A model generated the notes under the pieces. The model searched no databases and was not told the origin of the DNA. It was given only the letters and a program-made list of their open reading frames with translations. From the NCBI RefSeq assembly GCF_001636345.1, contig NZ_KV440945.1:3057354-3121353 (forward strand): 64,000 nt of DNA. Reading direction: 5' to 3'. This document shows positions 1 through 8,382 of the stretch, piece after piece. The stretch is from Cytobacillus gottheilii (GTDB taxonomy: Bacteria > Bacillota > Bacilli > Bacillales > Cytobacillaceae). The position numbers were made by a program, and so were the translations under genes. Each line of letters begins with the position of its first letter. Position 1 is the stretch's first letter.

Positions 1-37
1 TTTATAATAAATAATCGACGCTTATGTTACATACCAT

Positions 38-111
38 GTCCCAGTAGCTCAGCAGGATAGAGCGACAGCCTCCTAAGCTGTAGGTCGTAGGTTCGATTCC
101 TATCTGGGACG
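38..111 (+). tRNA. tRNA-Arg (anticodon CCU)
   Basis: A full cloverleaf can be drawn. The 7-bp acceptor arms GTCCCAG and CTGGGAC pair, followed by discriminator G. The D-arm is GCTC/GAGC, the anticodon stem ACAGC/GCTGT carries the loop CTCCTAA (anticodon CCT), and the T-arm has the TTCGATT loop. CCA is not encoded and must be added enzymatically. The tRNA reads AGG codons. A rho-independent hairpin follows directly. Confidence 0.96.
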
Positions 112-120
112 CTAAAAAGA

Positions 121-169
121 AACAGCCGTGAACCCTTGGTGTTATTGGGTTTGACGGCTGTTTTGTTTT
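121..169 (+). terminator. Rho-independent terminator of tRNA-Arg
   Basis: AACAGCCGT at 121-129 pairs with ACGGCTGTT at 154-162, and an inner AACCC/GGGTT stem extends the hairpin. A T-rich tail (TTTTGTTTT) follows. It lies 9 nt after the tRNA 3' end. Confidence 0.85.
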
Positions 170-624
170 GAAGCAAACGTTCTCTGCTTTATAATTGGGG
201 TCGGATTGGGGTATGTACAAAAACATGTTCAATTTTATGGCTATACAAGATCCCCACCAGTACTAACTTTCAGTGTTTTTGAATCTTGAACAATAAAACT
301 GGACAACTTTAATGGATATTGCACAATATTATCACCTTCACAACATCTTCCTAAGTATTTTCATTCACACAATTACCCTGCCTTTAAGTAAAAATACTTC
401 ATAATAATTATTATCCTAAAACATTCTTAATCTTTCTAAATCTGGAAGTTTTAATATCAACACAAGCGCTTTTTTACGTTATAATAAAGAAAATTCACCA
501 TTGAGACAAGCTTCTAAGAGCTTACAGAGACTAAACTGCATTCTCACCTAATCTAAACTAGCTACAGAGCCTAATTACTATTATGCAGCTTCTTCAAAGT
601 CTAATAAGGAAAATGGAGGGATTT
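170..624. other. Intergenic region between tRNA-Arg and the vWA gene
   Basis: No convincing gene is visible. Bases about 197-216 contain two close copies of TTGGGGT(A/C). A weak promoter candidate for the vWA gene is TCAACA (457-462), 17 nt, TATAAT (480-485). That would leave an untranslated leader of roughly 130 nt. The leader has short direct and inverted runs around AAGCTTCTAAGAGCTT but no riboswitch class I recognise. Confidence 0.4.
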
Positions 625-1299
625 ATGTTGAGCACAATCTCATTAAAAAAGAAAGCAGCTGGAATCGTTTTAGAGAAAAAGAATCTTAGAGGTGTTGTGG
701 CAAGGGTTGGCCTTGTTTTAGATATTTCTGGCTCTATGCGAAGATTATACCGTGAAGGAGTTGTTCAGGAAGCCGTCGAACGCGTTTTGGCTGTTGCCAG
801 TCAGTTTGATGACGATGGGGCATTAGATGTGTGGGTTTATGACAACGAGTTCACCAGATTACCAGCTGTAACAGAAGAAGATTTTGCAGATTATGTTAAT
901 CAGCAGATTTTAGCAAATGACTCAGTCCATAAGTTCGGCAGAAACGACGAACCAAAAGTCATGGAAGATGTAATCCAAAAATATATAAACGAAGAACCAG
1001 GCGATGATCCTGTTTTCTTAGTATTTATAAACGATGGAGGCTGTAAGCCCGGTATTAAGAAGTTTATCGTAGAATCATCTGTTCAGCCAATTTTCTGGCA
1101 GTTCATCGGAATTGGAGATTCTAATTTTGATGTATTGAAAAAATTGGATACGATGGAGGGAAGAGTTGTTGATAATGCGAATTTCTTTCATTTGAGTAAT
1201 CTGGAACTTGTATCTGATGTAGAATTATATGACCAATTATTGAATGAATTTCCGCTTTGGATTAAAGAAGCAAAAGATAAGAAAATCTTGCGTTCATAA
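625..1299 (+). CDS. von Willebrand factor A domain protein, TerF/TerY-like
   Basis: This is a 224-residue soluble protein with a vWA fold. The MIDAS motif DxSxS is at residues 33-37 (DISGS), followed by a conserved acidic patch and FINDGG near the second metal loop. The N-terminus (ISLKKKAAGIVLEKKN) resembles the start of tellurite-resistance TerD/TerF family proteins. An ATG 14 codons upstream (583) is in frame, but GGAGGG at 615-620 sits just before the ATG at 625, so 625 is preferred. No ter operon partners are next to it. Family knowledge suggests a metal-dependent scaffold in stress or envelope responses; the exact role is not readable from sequence. Confidence 0.8.
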   Translation: MLSTISLKKKAAGIVLEKKNLRGVVARVGLVLDISGSMRRLYREGVVQEAVERVLAVASQFDDDGALDVWVYDNEFTRLPAVTEEDFADYVNQQILANDSVHKFGRNDEPKVMEDVIQKYINEEPGDDPVFLVFINDGGCKPGIKKFIVESSVQPIFWQFIGIGDSNFDVLKKLDTMEGRVVDNANFFHLSNLELVSDVELYDQLLNEFPLWIKEAKDKKILRS

Positions 1300-1400
1300 C
1301 TGCTAAACTATTAGACAAGCAGTGTTAATATAAAAAATGACAACAAATAAAGATAGATCATACATTCTAAGCAGCGAATGTATATCTAATAAGAACAAAC

Positions 1401-1442
1401 TAAGACAATCAGCCCTGCCAATCGGTAAAGTTGATTGTCTTA
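1401..1442. terminator. Inverted repeat between convergent genes, probable bidirectional terminator
   Basis: TAAGACAATCA (1401-1411) is perfectly complementary to TGATTGTCTTA (1432-1442), with a 20-nt loop. It lies between the convergent vWA and M23 genes. The T-tracts are short, so termination is likely but not certain. Confidence 0.6.
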
Positions 1443-1459
1443 ACTTATTGATATAACTC

Positions 1460-2071
1460 CTATAATCTTCTTCCATTCAGCACTAAATTCAGATACTCTA
1501 ATTCATCAAAGGTGAGGTTTTTAGCAGCTGCTTTCTTTTCCCATTGATCTGATGAGAGAATTTGATTCTCGCGTGCTCTTTTATAAATGGATGCCGCTTC
1601 TTTCCACTGCCAGTCTGCCCAGTTTGGTATCATTCCGGATAACTTCCTTTCATTTGCAGTAGCATTTTGCCCTTCCTGCAGATAATCTAATGGATTGACT
1701 GCATTCGACTTCGCTACGTTCCATGTCCCTCTATGCAGTTCAAAATGTAAATGCTGCCCAGTCGACTGTCCTGTGTTCCCCATAATTCCTATTACCTGTC
1801 CCTGTTTAACCGTTTCCCCTTGAACTGCTTTTCTGCTGCCTTTTAGCATATGAGCATATAATGTTTCCCATATTTCTCCATTTACAGTGTGCCGCAGAAT
1901 GATACATTCCCCGTAACTTGGTGACCTATATGATCTTGTAACAGTCCCAGCAGCTGCTGCAACGATCTCATGAGTTCCAGAATCTGCAAAGTCAACCCCA
2001 TGATGATTGGTTCTGTTTGGCGGTCTAAATCCAGAAGTAATTCTTCTTACTGTTGTTGGATAAATAAACAT
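1460..2071 (-). CDS. M23-family metallopeptidase, phage-endolysin-like
   Basis: This is a 203-residue LytM-type peptidoglycan endopeptidase. The zinc ligands are visible as H23xxxD27 (HHGVD) and H107xH109 (HLHFE), with the Gly-rich MGNTGQSTGQ loop before the second motif. There is no signal peptide or membrane segment, which is unusual for a housekeeping LytM protein and typical of phage lysins or holin-exported enzymes. The last 60 residues (WADWQWKEAASIYKRA) form a helical tail. A GTG three codons upstream is possible, but it overlaps the ribosome site AGGTGAT, so the ATG at 2071 is chosen. No phage genes surround it. It could be a domesticated endolysin or a mother-cell spore-release enzyme. 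Confidence 0.85.
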   Translation of the reverse strand: MFIYPTTVRRITSGFRPPNRTNHHGVDFADSGTHEIVAAAAGTVTRSYRSPSYGECIILRHTVNGEIWETLYAHMLKGSRKAVQGETVKQGQVIGIMGNTGQSTGQHLHFELHRGTWNVAKSNAVNPLDYLQEGQNATANERKLSGMIPNWADWQWKEAASIYKRARENQILSSDQWEKKAAAKNLTFDELEYLNLVLNGRRL

Positions 2072-2415
2072 AAAAATCACCTACCTAATAGTAAGATATT
2101 CTTTGATAGACCTGCCCGTGTGGACAACCTTTATTATTTGCATTTTAGCAAGTCCAATTTTCCTTAAACTTGTTGCATAGTAAACATTCAACTTAATATG
2201 ATGTATATTTCTCTGCTGCATTTTGGTTATCAAAGGGATTTACTGTGCAAATACGGGAAACATTAACTCCTGTTTTGGTAAATGCTCAACTTTACCTCTC
2301 TTTTTAAAGAGTAATAATCAATTAATTAACAGAATAAAAAATGCATTTCTATGAATATTTCTCAAAATCAATAACAAAATATACTTAGTTTAATACTCAC
2401 TAAGGAGATCCTATT
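2072..2415. other. Divergent intergenic region, nothing recognised
   Basis: The 344 bp separate the minus-strand M23 gene from the plus-strand membrane gene. The DNA is AT-rich with no stable hairpin, repeat or gene. It probably contains both promoters. The only clear signal is AAGGAG at about 2402-2407, ahead of the start at 2416. Confidence 0.5.
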
Positions 2416-3009
2416 ATGGCGGAAAATCAAATAAAGCAATTTGATCAAATCGTAAAAATGGGCGAACAGGCACAAAAGGCATTAAATGATTATTGGTTAG
2501 AATTCTCACTATATACATCCTTTGAATATTGGTTAATGGTTTCTATATTAATCGTTCCACTTATCATTTTATTTTTTAAAATAGATAAGAACCAAATCTT
2601 CCTAATGGGGTTTTATGGTTATAGTGTTCATGTCATTTTTGGGTATGTTGATTTATACACTAAAAATTCCGGTTTTTTAAATTATCCCTTCCCTGTCATC
2701 CCTATGCTTCCAGGTATATCACTTGATTCAAGTTTAGTCCCTGTTACATTTATGCTAGTCTACCAATGGGTCGTAAATCATCAAAAAAATTATATTCTTT
2801 ATATGGGTATAACTTCAGCATTTCTTGCATTTGTATTTAAACCGATTCTTGTTGCTTTAGGGCTTATTAGGCTTTATGGCAACACTAATTATTTTCACCT
2901 CTTTCTTGCCTATCTATTGGTCATTACGATCGCAAAATTTTTGACAAATGTATTTTTGTGGATGGAAAAGAAATTTAATAATGAGACAACAGATGCCCAG
3001 CACGAATAA
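2416..3009 (+). CDS. CBO0543-family integral membrane protein
   Basis: This 197-residue protein has a polar N-terminal helix (residues 1-35) followed by about five hydrophobic segments, starting at about residues 39-54, 60-80, 105-120, 128-150 and 160-180. The pattern ILFFKIDKNQIFLMGFYGYSVH, followed by YVD, is the hallmark I associate with CBO0543-type proteins, which are common and uncharacterised in spore-formers. AAGGAG precedes the ATG. The gene is monocistronic. Function is unknown. Confidence 0.75.
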   Translation: MAENQIKQFDQIVKMGEQAQKALNDYWLEFSLYTSFEYWLMVSILIVPLIILFFKIDKNQIFLMGFYGYSVHVIFGYVDLYTKNSGFLNYPFPVIPMLPGISLDSSLVPVTFMLVYQWVVNHQKNYILYMGITSAFLAFVFKPILVALGLIRLYGNTNYFHLFLAYLLVITIAKFLTNVFLWMEKKFNNETTDAQHE

Positions 3010-3213
3010 GTTAGAACCCGTCCTCTCGAAGGAAAATGAAATACATTAAATATTTCAATTCACCTTAACATTGATGATTTAATTTTGTAATTCCCTTGGT
3101 ATAACAGTATTTTCCAGCCTTTCAATATATCTTTCCCTTTCGCCTCTCCTGTATTTCCGTTCAATAATCCTATATAATAAGATGCTGATACGCTATATAA
3201 GGAGACACTCTTG

Positions 3214-4956
3214 ATGAAAACAATTCTTACAACTTTAAATGCAAAATATATTCATACAAACATTGCGATCCGATATTTAAAGGCATATGCAGAGCCTGAG
3301 TATCCAGTTGAGATCACTGAATATACCATTAAAGATCCAGTTATGAATATTGTTACTGATCTGATTTCCAAAAAGCCGAAAATCATTGGTTTCAGCTGCT
3401 ATATATGGAATATTGAAGAAACCATTAAAGTGGTTAAAATTTTGAAGAAAATAGATCCTGAAATTCAAATCATTGTTGGCGGTCCAGAGGTTTCATATGA
3501 TGTTTTACATTGGATGGAAAACGTTAATGAATTTGATTATATTGTTCTTGGTGAAGGAGAAGAAACATTTAAACAGCTACTGAAAGAACTGCATGAGGAT
3601 CTGCAGCTGGAAAATGTGTTTGGCATTGCATTTAGAAAAGATGGCAAGGTCAAAATCAATCCGCAGCGAAACAAGCTGGATTTAAAAACACTTCCTTCTC
3701 CCTTCCGTTTTGAAGAAGACCAAAAAGATCTTTCGAAACGGGTCATTTATATTGAAACAAGCAGAGGCTGTCCATTTAGCTGCCAATTCTGTCTCTCTTC
3801 TATTGAGGTTGGTGTTCGCTATTTTGATCGCGAAAAAATAAAAGATGATATCCGTTATTTAATGCAAAACGGTGCTAAAACAATTAAATTTGTTGACAGA
3901 ACATTTAATATCAGCAGAAGCTACGCAATGGAAATGTTCCAGTTTTTAATTGATGAGCATTTGCCTGGAACAGTTTTTCAGTTTGAAATTACTGCAGATA
4001 TCATGCGTCCAGAAGTCATTGAATTCTTGAACAAGGAAGCTCCTCCAGGTTTATTCCGATTTGAAATTGGTGTGCAGTCAACCAATGATTTTACAAATGA
4101 ACTTGTTAAACGGAAACAGAATTTCGCTAAGTTATCCCGTACGGTCACTATGGTTAAAGAAGGCGGTAAAATTGACCAGCATTTAGACCTCATTGCAGGT
4201 TTGCCTGAGGAAAATTATGACTCATTTAAGCAGACATTTAATGATGTTTTTGCTATGAGACCAGAGGAACTTCAGCTAGGGTTTTTAAAAATGCTGCGCG
4301 GAACAGGTCTCCGCTTAGACGCTGAAAAGCATAACTATATCTATATGGATCATTCTCCGTATGAAATACTCGGGAATAATGTATTAAGCTTTGATGAAAT
4401 TATTAAAATTAAACAAGTAGAGGATGTGCTGGAAAAGTACTGGAACGATCACCGCATGGACTTTACAGTGGAATATTTGGTTTCACATGTATTCCAAACT
4501 CCTTTCGACTTTTTCCAGGAGTTCGGAACTTATTGGGAACAAAAAGGCTGGTCAAGGATTGGCCACCAGCTCGAGGATTTATATAAACGCCTTTATGAAT
4601 TTTTGGAGAATACACAAGTCAAGCAGCTTCCTATTATTGAAGGGTTAATGAAATTTGATTACCTGTCTAAGCAAAAATATAAACCAAGAAAACCTTGGTG
4701 GAAGCAGTCATTTACACAGGATAAACGTTCTTCTCTATATCGTTCAATTATTGAAAATCCTTCGATTTTAGGCAATGAGTTTAAAGAGCTGGAGCTCACT
4801 GAAAAAGAGCTGTATAAACATACGATGCTTGATACACTATCTTTTCGTCTTGAATCATACTTTCATGATGAAATCATTGATGAGACACCATCAGCGATGC
4901 TTGTTTACTTTGATCCAAAAACAGAGAAACCGTCTATTTTTTATACAGGTATATAA
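3214..4956 (+). CDS. B12-binding domain radical SAM protein (DUF4080 C-terminus)
   Basis: A 580-residue cytosolic enzyme. Residues 1-135 form a cobalamin-binding Rossmann domain (GFSCYIWN, VGGPEVS, VLGEGEETF). Residues about 175-400 form the radical SAM barrel, with the 4Fe-4S cluster motif CPFSCQFC (CxxxCxxC, near residue 187). The rest matches the DUF4080 extension. Such enzymes use S-adenosylmethionine and cobalamin for methyl or radical transfer; the substrate here is unknown. A TTG at 3211 is the alternative start. AAGGAG lies 9 nt before the ATG chosen. The gene stands alone and is followed by a strong terminator. Confidence 0.9.
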   Translation: MKTILTTLNAKYIHTNIAIRYLKAYAEPEYPVEITEYTIKDPVMNIVTDLISKKPKIIGFSCYIWNIEETIKVVKILKKIDPEIQIIVGGPEVSYDVLHWMENVNEFDYIVLGEGEETFKQLLKELHEDLQLENVFGIAFRKDGKVKINPQRNKLDLKTLPSPFRFEEDQKDLSKRVIYIETSRGCPFSCQFCLSSIEVGVRYFDREKIKDDIRYLMQNGAKTIKFVDRTFNISRSYAMEMFQFLIDEHLPGTVFQFEITADIMRPEVIEFLNKEAPPGLFRFEIGVQSTNDFTNELVKRKQNFAKLSRTVTMVKEGGKIDQHLDLIAGLPEENYDSFKQTFNDVFAMRPEELQLGFLKMLRGTGLRLDAEKHNYIYMDHSPYEILGNNVLSFDEIIKIKQVEDVLEKYWNDHRMDFTVEYLVSHVFQTPFDFFQEFGTYWEQKGWSRIGHQLEDLYKRLYEFLENTQVKQLPIIEGLMKFDYLSKQKYKPRKPWWKQSFTQDKRSSLYRSIIENPSILGNEFKELELTEKELYKHTMLDTLSFRLESYFHDEIIDETPSAMLVYFDPKTEKPSIFYTGI

Positions 4957-4959
4957 CAA

Positions 4960-4989
4960 AACAGCCTAGCTCTTTGCTAGGCTGTTTTT
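4960..4989. terminator. Rho-independent terminator
   Basis: AACAGCCTAG pairs with CTAGGCTGTT around a 7-nt loop and is followed by a T-run. It serves the radical SAM gene and, read in reverse, the two small minus-strand genes. Confidence 0.92.
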
Positions 4990-5009
4990 GATATCATAAA
5001 TTGCTATTA

Positions 5010-5159
5010 TCAGTCTTTCTCTTTTGTATCTTTTTCTTTTTTGCTCATATGTGGAATATCAAACATTTTTGATGCATTCATTCCTCCGCTAAATTCGATG
5101 CCGAATTCCACATTTGCATTTTCTGTTTTATTAAAAGTATCACGCTGTTTTTTCTTCAT
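5010..5159 (-). CDS. Small hypothetical protein, second of a coupled pair
   Basis: The ORF encodes 49 residues beginning MKKKQRDTFN. It is highly charged, with a central NVEFGIEFSGGMNAS stretch and a Lys/Asp/Glu tail. Its ATG overlaps the stop of the upstream small ORF as ATGA, which points to translational coupling. The EFxxEF pattern is shared with its partner and loosely recalls the FGTEFASET repeat of gamma-type SASP, but similarity is too short for a firm family call. It is cysteine-free and probably cytosolic. A spore-packing role would be an inference. Confidence 0.6.
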   Translation of the reverse strand: MKKKQRDTFNKTENANVEFGIEFSGGMNASKMFDIPHMSKKEKDTKEKD

Positions 5160-5314
5160 TCGCCTTGTTTTCCCTTTTTCGAATTTCGGTTTGCACCCTT
5201 CATGGGATTCTCTCCAGAACTAAATTCTGCTGAGAATTCTGTTTCATGCAAATTTTCTTTTGGTGTTTTGCTGTATTTTTCAACTGCATCAAATTGTGCT
5301 TTGCGTTTAGCCAT
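5156..5314 (-). CDS. Small hypothetical protein, first of a coupled pair (gamma-SASP-like motif)
   Basis: The ORF encodes 52 residues (MAKRKAQFDAVEKYSK...). It has a basic head, a central ETEFSAEFSSGENPM and a basic Asn/Lys/Gly tail. The ribosome site GGAGG sits about 9 nt upstream of the ATG. The stop codon overlaps the next ATG. The composition (small, hydrophilic, Lys/Asn/Glu-rich, no Cys or Trp) resembles minor small acid-soluble spore proteins. I do not recognise an exact family. The good ribosome site and the coupling make it a likely real gene. Confidence 0.65.
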   Translation of the reverse strand: MAKRKAQFDAVEKYSKTPKENLHETEFSAEFSSGENPMKGANRNSKKGKQGE

Positions 5315-5494
5315 GTGCTGTATCCTCCTCATATATTAGCTTTGTTACCTCTATATTGTGCTACTTTTGGCAGAAAGACATGCTTTTTGTGTGAGAAAAC
5401 TTTTTCGATTCGCAAGCTTTTATATTTAAAAGTGAAAAGGTCCTTTCATTAATTAATTAAACGTGCGCTTTATACCCTCTTCAAAATCAAAACA

Positions 5495-5550
5495 AAACCC
5501 GACCGCCTAGACAGCTCCTTAATTAAAGGTTCTGCTAATCGATCGGGTTT
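5495..5550 (-). terminator. Long imperfect hairpin, probable terminator of the Trk/Ktr gene and repeat copy
   Basis: AAACCCGA (5495-5502) pairs with TCGGGTTT (5543-5550). Inner pairing continues through CCTT/AAGG. Read on the minus strand it ends in a T-rich stretch just after the potassium-transporter stop codon. Its centre (AGACAG...TCTGCTAAT) recurs at about 13179-13210, so it also belongs to a small dispersed hairpin family. Confidence 0.65.
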
Positions 5551-5582
5551 ATAAAGTAATTTAATGTTTCTGCTTCATTCTA

Positions 5583-6947
5583 TTATCCAATAATCACTCG
5601 CTCTTTTGGATAGTGATAATTTGGTTTTGTCATTTTGCCGCCAATGATGAATATGAAGGATGTGAGTCCGATCCTTCCTATAAACATTAATAGCATAATC
5701 ACCGTTTTGCCAATTGAACTTAGTTCAGGTGTTATGCCCATTGAAAGACCTGTTGTACCAAATGCTGAGGAAACCTCAAAGATGATTTCAATTAACTCTA
5801 AGTGCGACTCAGTAATGCTTAGAATCATGACTGACAACAAGCACATCCCCGAAGCAAGAATAGTGATTACAAGAGATTTTAATATATCAGCTTCGTGAAG
5901 CTCTCGGCGGAAAATCTTCACTTCCCGATTTCCCTTGGCAAAATGATAAATAAATAAGATATTTAAAGCAAAGGTTGTTGTCCGAATCCCTCCGCCTACA
6001 GAACTTGGTGATGCCCCAATAAACATTAAAAAACTTAAGATCAGAAGGGTTGGCATCGTAAACTCACTCACATCCATGGTTGATAACCCGCCGCTTCTAG
6101 TTGTTGCTGATTGGAAAAAAGCATAGAAAAAGCTTTTATGCCAAGGTATATCTTTCAAGTAATGCTGAAATTCCAAAACCAATATGATAACAGTTCCAAA
6201 AATCAGCAGACAAGCATAGGTAACGGTTGTCAGCTTTGTAAATAAAGAAAAGCGATATGAATAATTTAGCTCAGAACGCTTTGTAAATAAGTATTCCTTT
6301 ACCTCAATTAATACTGGAAAACCGATAGCACCTAATGTGATTAGAATGATATTAATCAGTTGTACAAAATAGTCATTTGCAAATGGCACTAAAGAATTGC
6401 CTGTAATAGACATTCCTCCATTGGTTGTGGCACTGACAGCAGCGAATAAACCATGTAAAAAGGCTTCTTCCCATGTTCCATAATATTTCAGAAAATGAAA
6501 ACCTAAAATAAAGGCACCTACTAGCTCAATAACAAGAATAATCTTAATAATTTCGCGGATTAAGTTCACTAAGCCTGATAATGCAAACTGATTATGATCG
6601 GCCATGATTAAGCGTCTGCTTCTCAGCCCGATTTTTCTTCCTAAAAGAATCCAGAAAAATGTCCCTAATGCCATAATGCCTATGCCGCCAAATTGCAAAA
6701 TCAACATAATGACAAAGTATCCAAGTAAGCTATATGTTTCCGATATTTCAACGACCGTTAAACCTGTTACACTAACGGCACTAACCGCTGTAAAAACTGT
6801 ATCAATAAATGCAACCTCTACCCCAGGCAAGTGAACACCAGGCAAACGCAATAGGGCCACCGCCACTGATACGGCTAATAAATAATAACCCGATATTACT
6901 TGTGCAGGCGTACGCTTATTCAGCCAGCCCCGCAGTTTTATCCACAT
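5583..6947 (-). CDS. TrkH/KtrB-family potassium uptake protein
   Basis: A 454-residue membrane subunit of a K+ (Na+-coupled) uptake system with four M1-P-M2 repeats. The four selectivity-filter loops, each with the key glycine, are SVTGLT, TTNGGMS, TRSGGLS and FGTTGLS. VGGGIRTTTF after the third filter is typical of the KtrD branch. Length fits Ktr channel subunits (about 445-450 residues). The partner RCK subunit (KtrA/KtrC) is not nearby, as with the orphan ktrD of B. subtilis. No c-di-AMP riboswitch is visible in the leader. KtrB versus KtrD cannot be settled here. Confidence 0.92.
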   Translation of the reverse strand: MWIKLRGWLNKRTPAQVISGYYLLAVSVAVALLRLPGVHLPGVEVAFIDTVFTAVSAVSVTGLTVVEISETYSLLGYFVIMLILQFGGIGIMALGTFFWILLGRKIGLRSRRLIMADHNQFALSGLVNLIREIIKIILVIELVGAFILGFHFLKYYGTWEEAFLHGLFAAVSATTNGGMSITGNSLVPFANDYFVQLINIILITLGAIGFPVLIEVKEYLFTKRSELNYSYRFSLFTKLTTVTYACLLIFGTVIILVLEFQHYLKDIPWHKSFFYAFFQSATTRSGGLSTMDVSEFTMPTLLILSFLMFIGASPSSVGGGIRTTTFALNILFIYHFAKGNREVKIFRRELHEADILKSLVITILASGMCLLSVMILSITESHLELIEIIFEVSSAFGTTGLSMGITPELSSIGKTVIMLLMFIGRIGLTSFIFIIGGKMTKPNYHYPKERVIIG

Positions 6948-7062
6948 TTCTAAACGTCCTTTCAGCCTTGTCTACCAACTATCATAAAGAATTCAGCCTA
7001 ATTTTAAAAGCAATAATAAAAACTTCCTAGCGAAAATACATTATGTCATAATAAAATCACAA

Positions 7063-7081
7063 TGAATTGATATTTAATTCA
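7063..7081. promoter_or_regulatory. Inverted repeat in the divergent Ktr/CdaR promoter region
   Basis: TGAATT and AATTCA flank a 7-nt spacer (GATATTT). The site is 100 bp before the CdaR-type regulator and 116 bp before the Ktr gene. It could be an operator for either gene; no known consensus is matched. Confidence 0.3.
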
Positions 7082-7181
7082 ATCTCATAGTATCAGCTAT
7101 ATAACAAAGTATTTCCAAGACGTTCAATTTTAACTAAAAGATATCCTTTAGGTCAAATGAATAGGCAGGTGCTATTTTATC

Positions 7182-8285
7182 ATGTTATCAGCACATCTGG
7201 CAGAAAAAATTATAACTGAAGTAAAAAAACTGCTATCGGAAGATATTATTATTGTGAGCAAGAGCGGCACGATCATGGCAAGCACCGATAAAAGAAGAAT
7301 AGGAAATTACCATGAAGGTGCACTGCTGGCAGCAAAAGATGGAGAATCCCGCATCATTACAAAAGAGGACGAAAAGCACCTCGCTGGTGTTAAAGCAGGA
7401 ATTAACCTGCCTGTGTTTTTAAATAATGAAGTCATCGGTGTCATCGGAATTACGGGTTCTCCCTCTCATGTTTCTCCATTTGGTGTCATCATTCAAAAAA
7501 TGACTGAGCTGCTCATTCGGGAAAATCATTATTCCGAACTATTCCAATGGGAAACGCGTGCGCTCGAAGGATTTGTGTTTGAATGGCTGCAGCAAAGAAC
7601 CATGGATGCATCCTTCTTAGAGCGGGCACGTTTATTAGAAATTAATCTTGAAAGCAAAAGACAAATCATCCTGCTCCAGTGGCCTCAGCATATGGAGCCT
7701 CTGTTACGAAATAAATGGGTGCAGCTGCTCGAATGGCCGGAAAAGAAAAGCAATGACCTGTTTGTGCGCTGGGGAAATGAACGGATGATTTTATTGCTTG
7801 AGGTTACCGAAACCATTCAATCAAGAGAAAAAATTAAAAGATTTATCCAATTTAGCAATAGCATAATCCCTGGACTTCATGCCGGTGTGGGAAGGGCTGT
7901 TGATGGCATCCATGTAACTCAATCGCTGCAGCAGGCAGAGCGGGCATTAAAATCAATTGTAGATGATCAATATTTCTGTTTTGATGAAGATTTAATTCTC
8001 GAACTGATTCTTGACGAATTATCTGCTGAAACAAAGAAAGATTATCTTGAGAAGACCCTTTCCCCAATCCTAGAAGAAGAGGACTTGTTGATCACAATGG
8101 AAGAACTATTTCGGCAAAATCACTCTCTGAAAAAAACAGCGGAAGCCCTCCATATTCATATAAATACCCTTCATTACAGAATAAATAAAATAAAAACTTT
8201 AACTGGATTAAGCTTAAATCAAATCTATGATGCGTCAGCACTTTATTTAGCTTTTTTAATATTGGAGAAATCTACAAAAAGTTGA
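7182..8285 (+). CDS. CdaR/PucR-type transcriptional regulator of the glcDF genes
   Basis: A 367-residue regulator. Residues about 1-135 match the sugar-diacid recognition domain of CdaR (SKSGTIMASTD, RRIGNYHEGA, GVIGITG). The middle is a degenerate GGDEF-like region. The C-terminal 60 residues form the PucR/CdaR helix-turn-helix (SLKKTAEALHIHINTLHYRINKIKTLTG). It corresponds to YsfB, which sits next to ysfC-ysfD in B. subtilis. The gene lies directly upstream of glcD on the same strand, separated by a terminator, so it likely senses glycolate or a related hydroxy acid and activates the downstream pair. That regulatory link is inferred from context. Confidence 0.88.
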   Translation: MLSAHLAEKIITEVKKLLSEDIIIVSKSGTIMASTDKRRIGNYHEGALLAAKDGESRIITKEDEKHLAGVKAGINLPVFLNNEVIGVIGITGSPSHVSPFGVIIQKMTELLIRENHYSELFQWETRALEGFVFEWLQQRTMDASFLERARLLEINLESKRQIILLQWPQHMEPLLRNKWVQLLEWPEKKSNDLFVRWGNERMILLLEVTETIQSREKIKRFIQFSNSIIPGLHAGVGRAVDGIHVTQSLQQAERALKSIVDDQYFCFDEDLILELILDELSAETKKDYLEKTLSPILEEEDLLITMEELFRQNHSLKKTAEALHIHINTLHYRINKIKTLTGLSLNQIYDASALYLAFLILEKSTKS

Positions 8286-8319
8286 GCAAATAACCTATAA
8301 ATTTCATTTGTTTATACAT

Positions 8320-8343
8320 AGCAGGTTAGCACCTGCTTTTTTT
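8320..8343 (+). terminator. Rho-independent terminator after the CdaR-type gene
   Basis: AGCAGGT/ACCTGCT with a 4-nt loop (TAGC), followed by seven Ts. It separates the regulator from glcD, so the two have separate transcript ends or a read-through switch. Confidence 0.9.
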
Positions 8344-8382
8344 ATACTTAAATAAGGTAGAAGTTACAAAGGAGAGGGTAAT

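Noticed and set aside
2-232. 76-codon minus-strand ORF across the tRNA
   Set aside because: It is the antisense of tRNA-Arg; the peptide GIEPTTYSLGG is the usual artefact of translating tRNA complements.
583-624. Longer start of the vWA protein at 583
   Set aside because: It has no ribosome site; the GGAGGG at 615-620 fits the ATG at 625.
6948-7181. c-di-AMP riboswitch in front of the Ktr gene
   Set aside because: Some ktr genes have one, but this leader is only 234 bp, AT-rich and has none of the conserved motifs.
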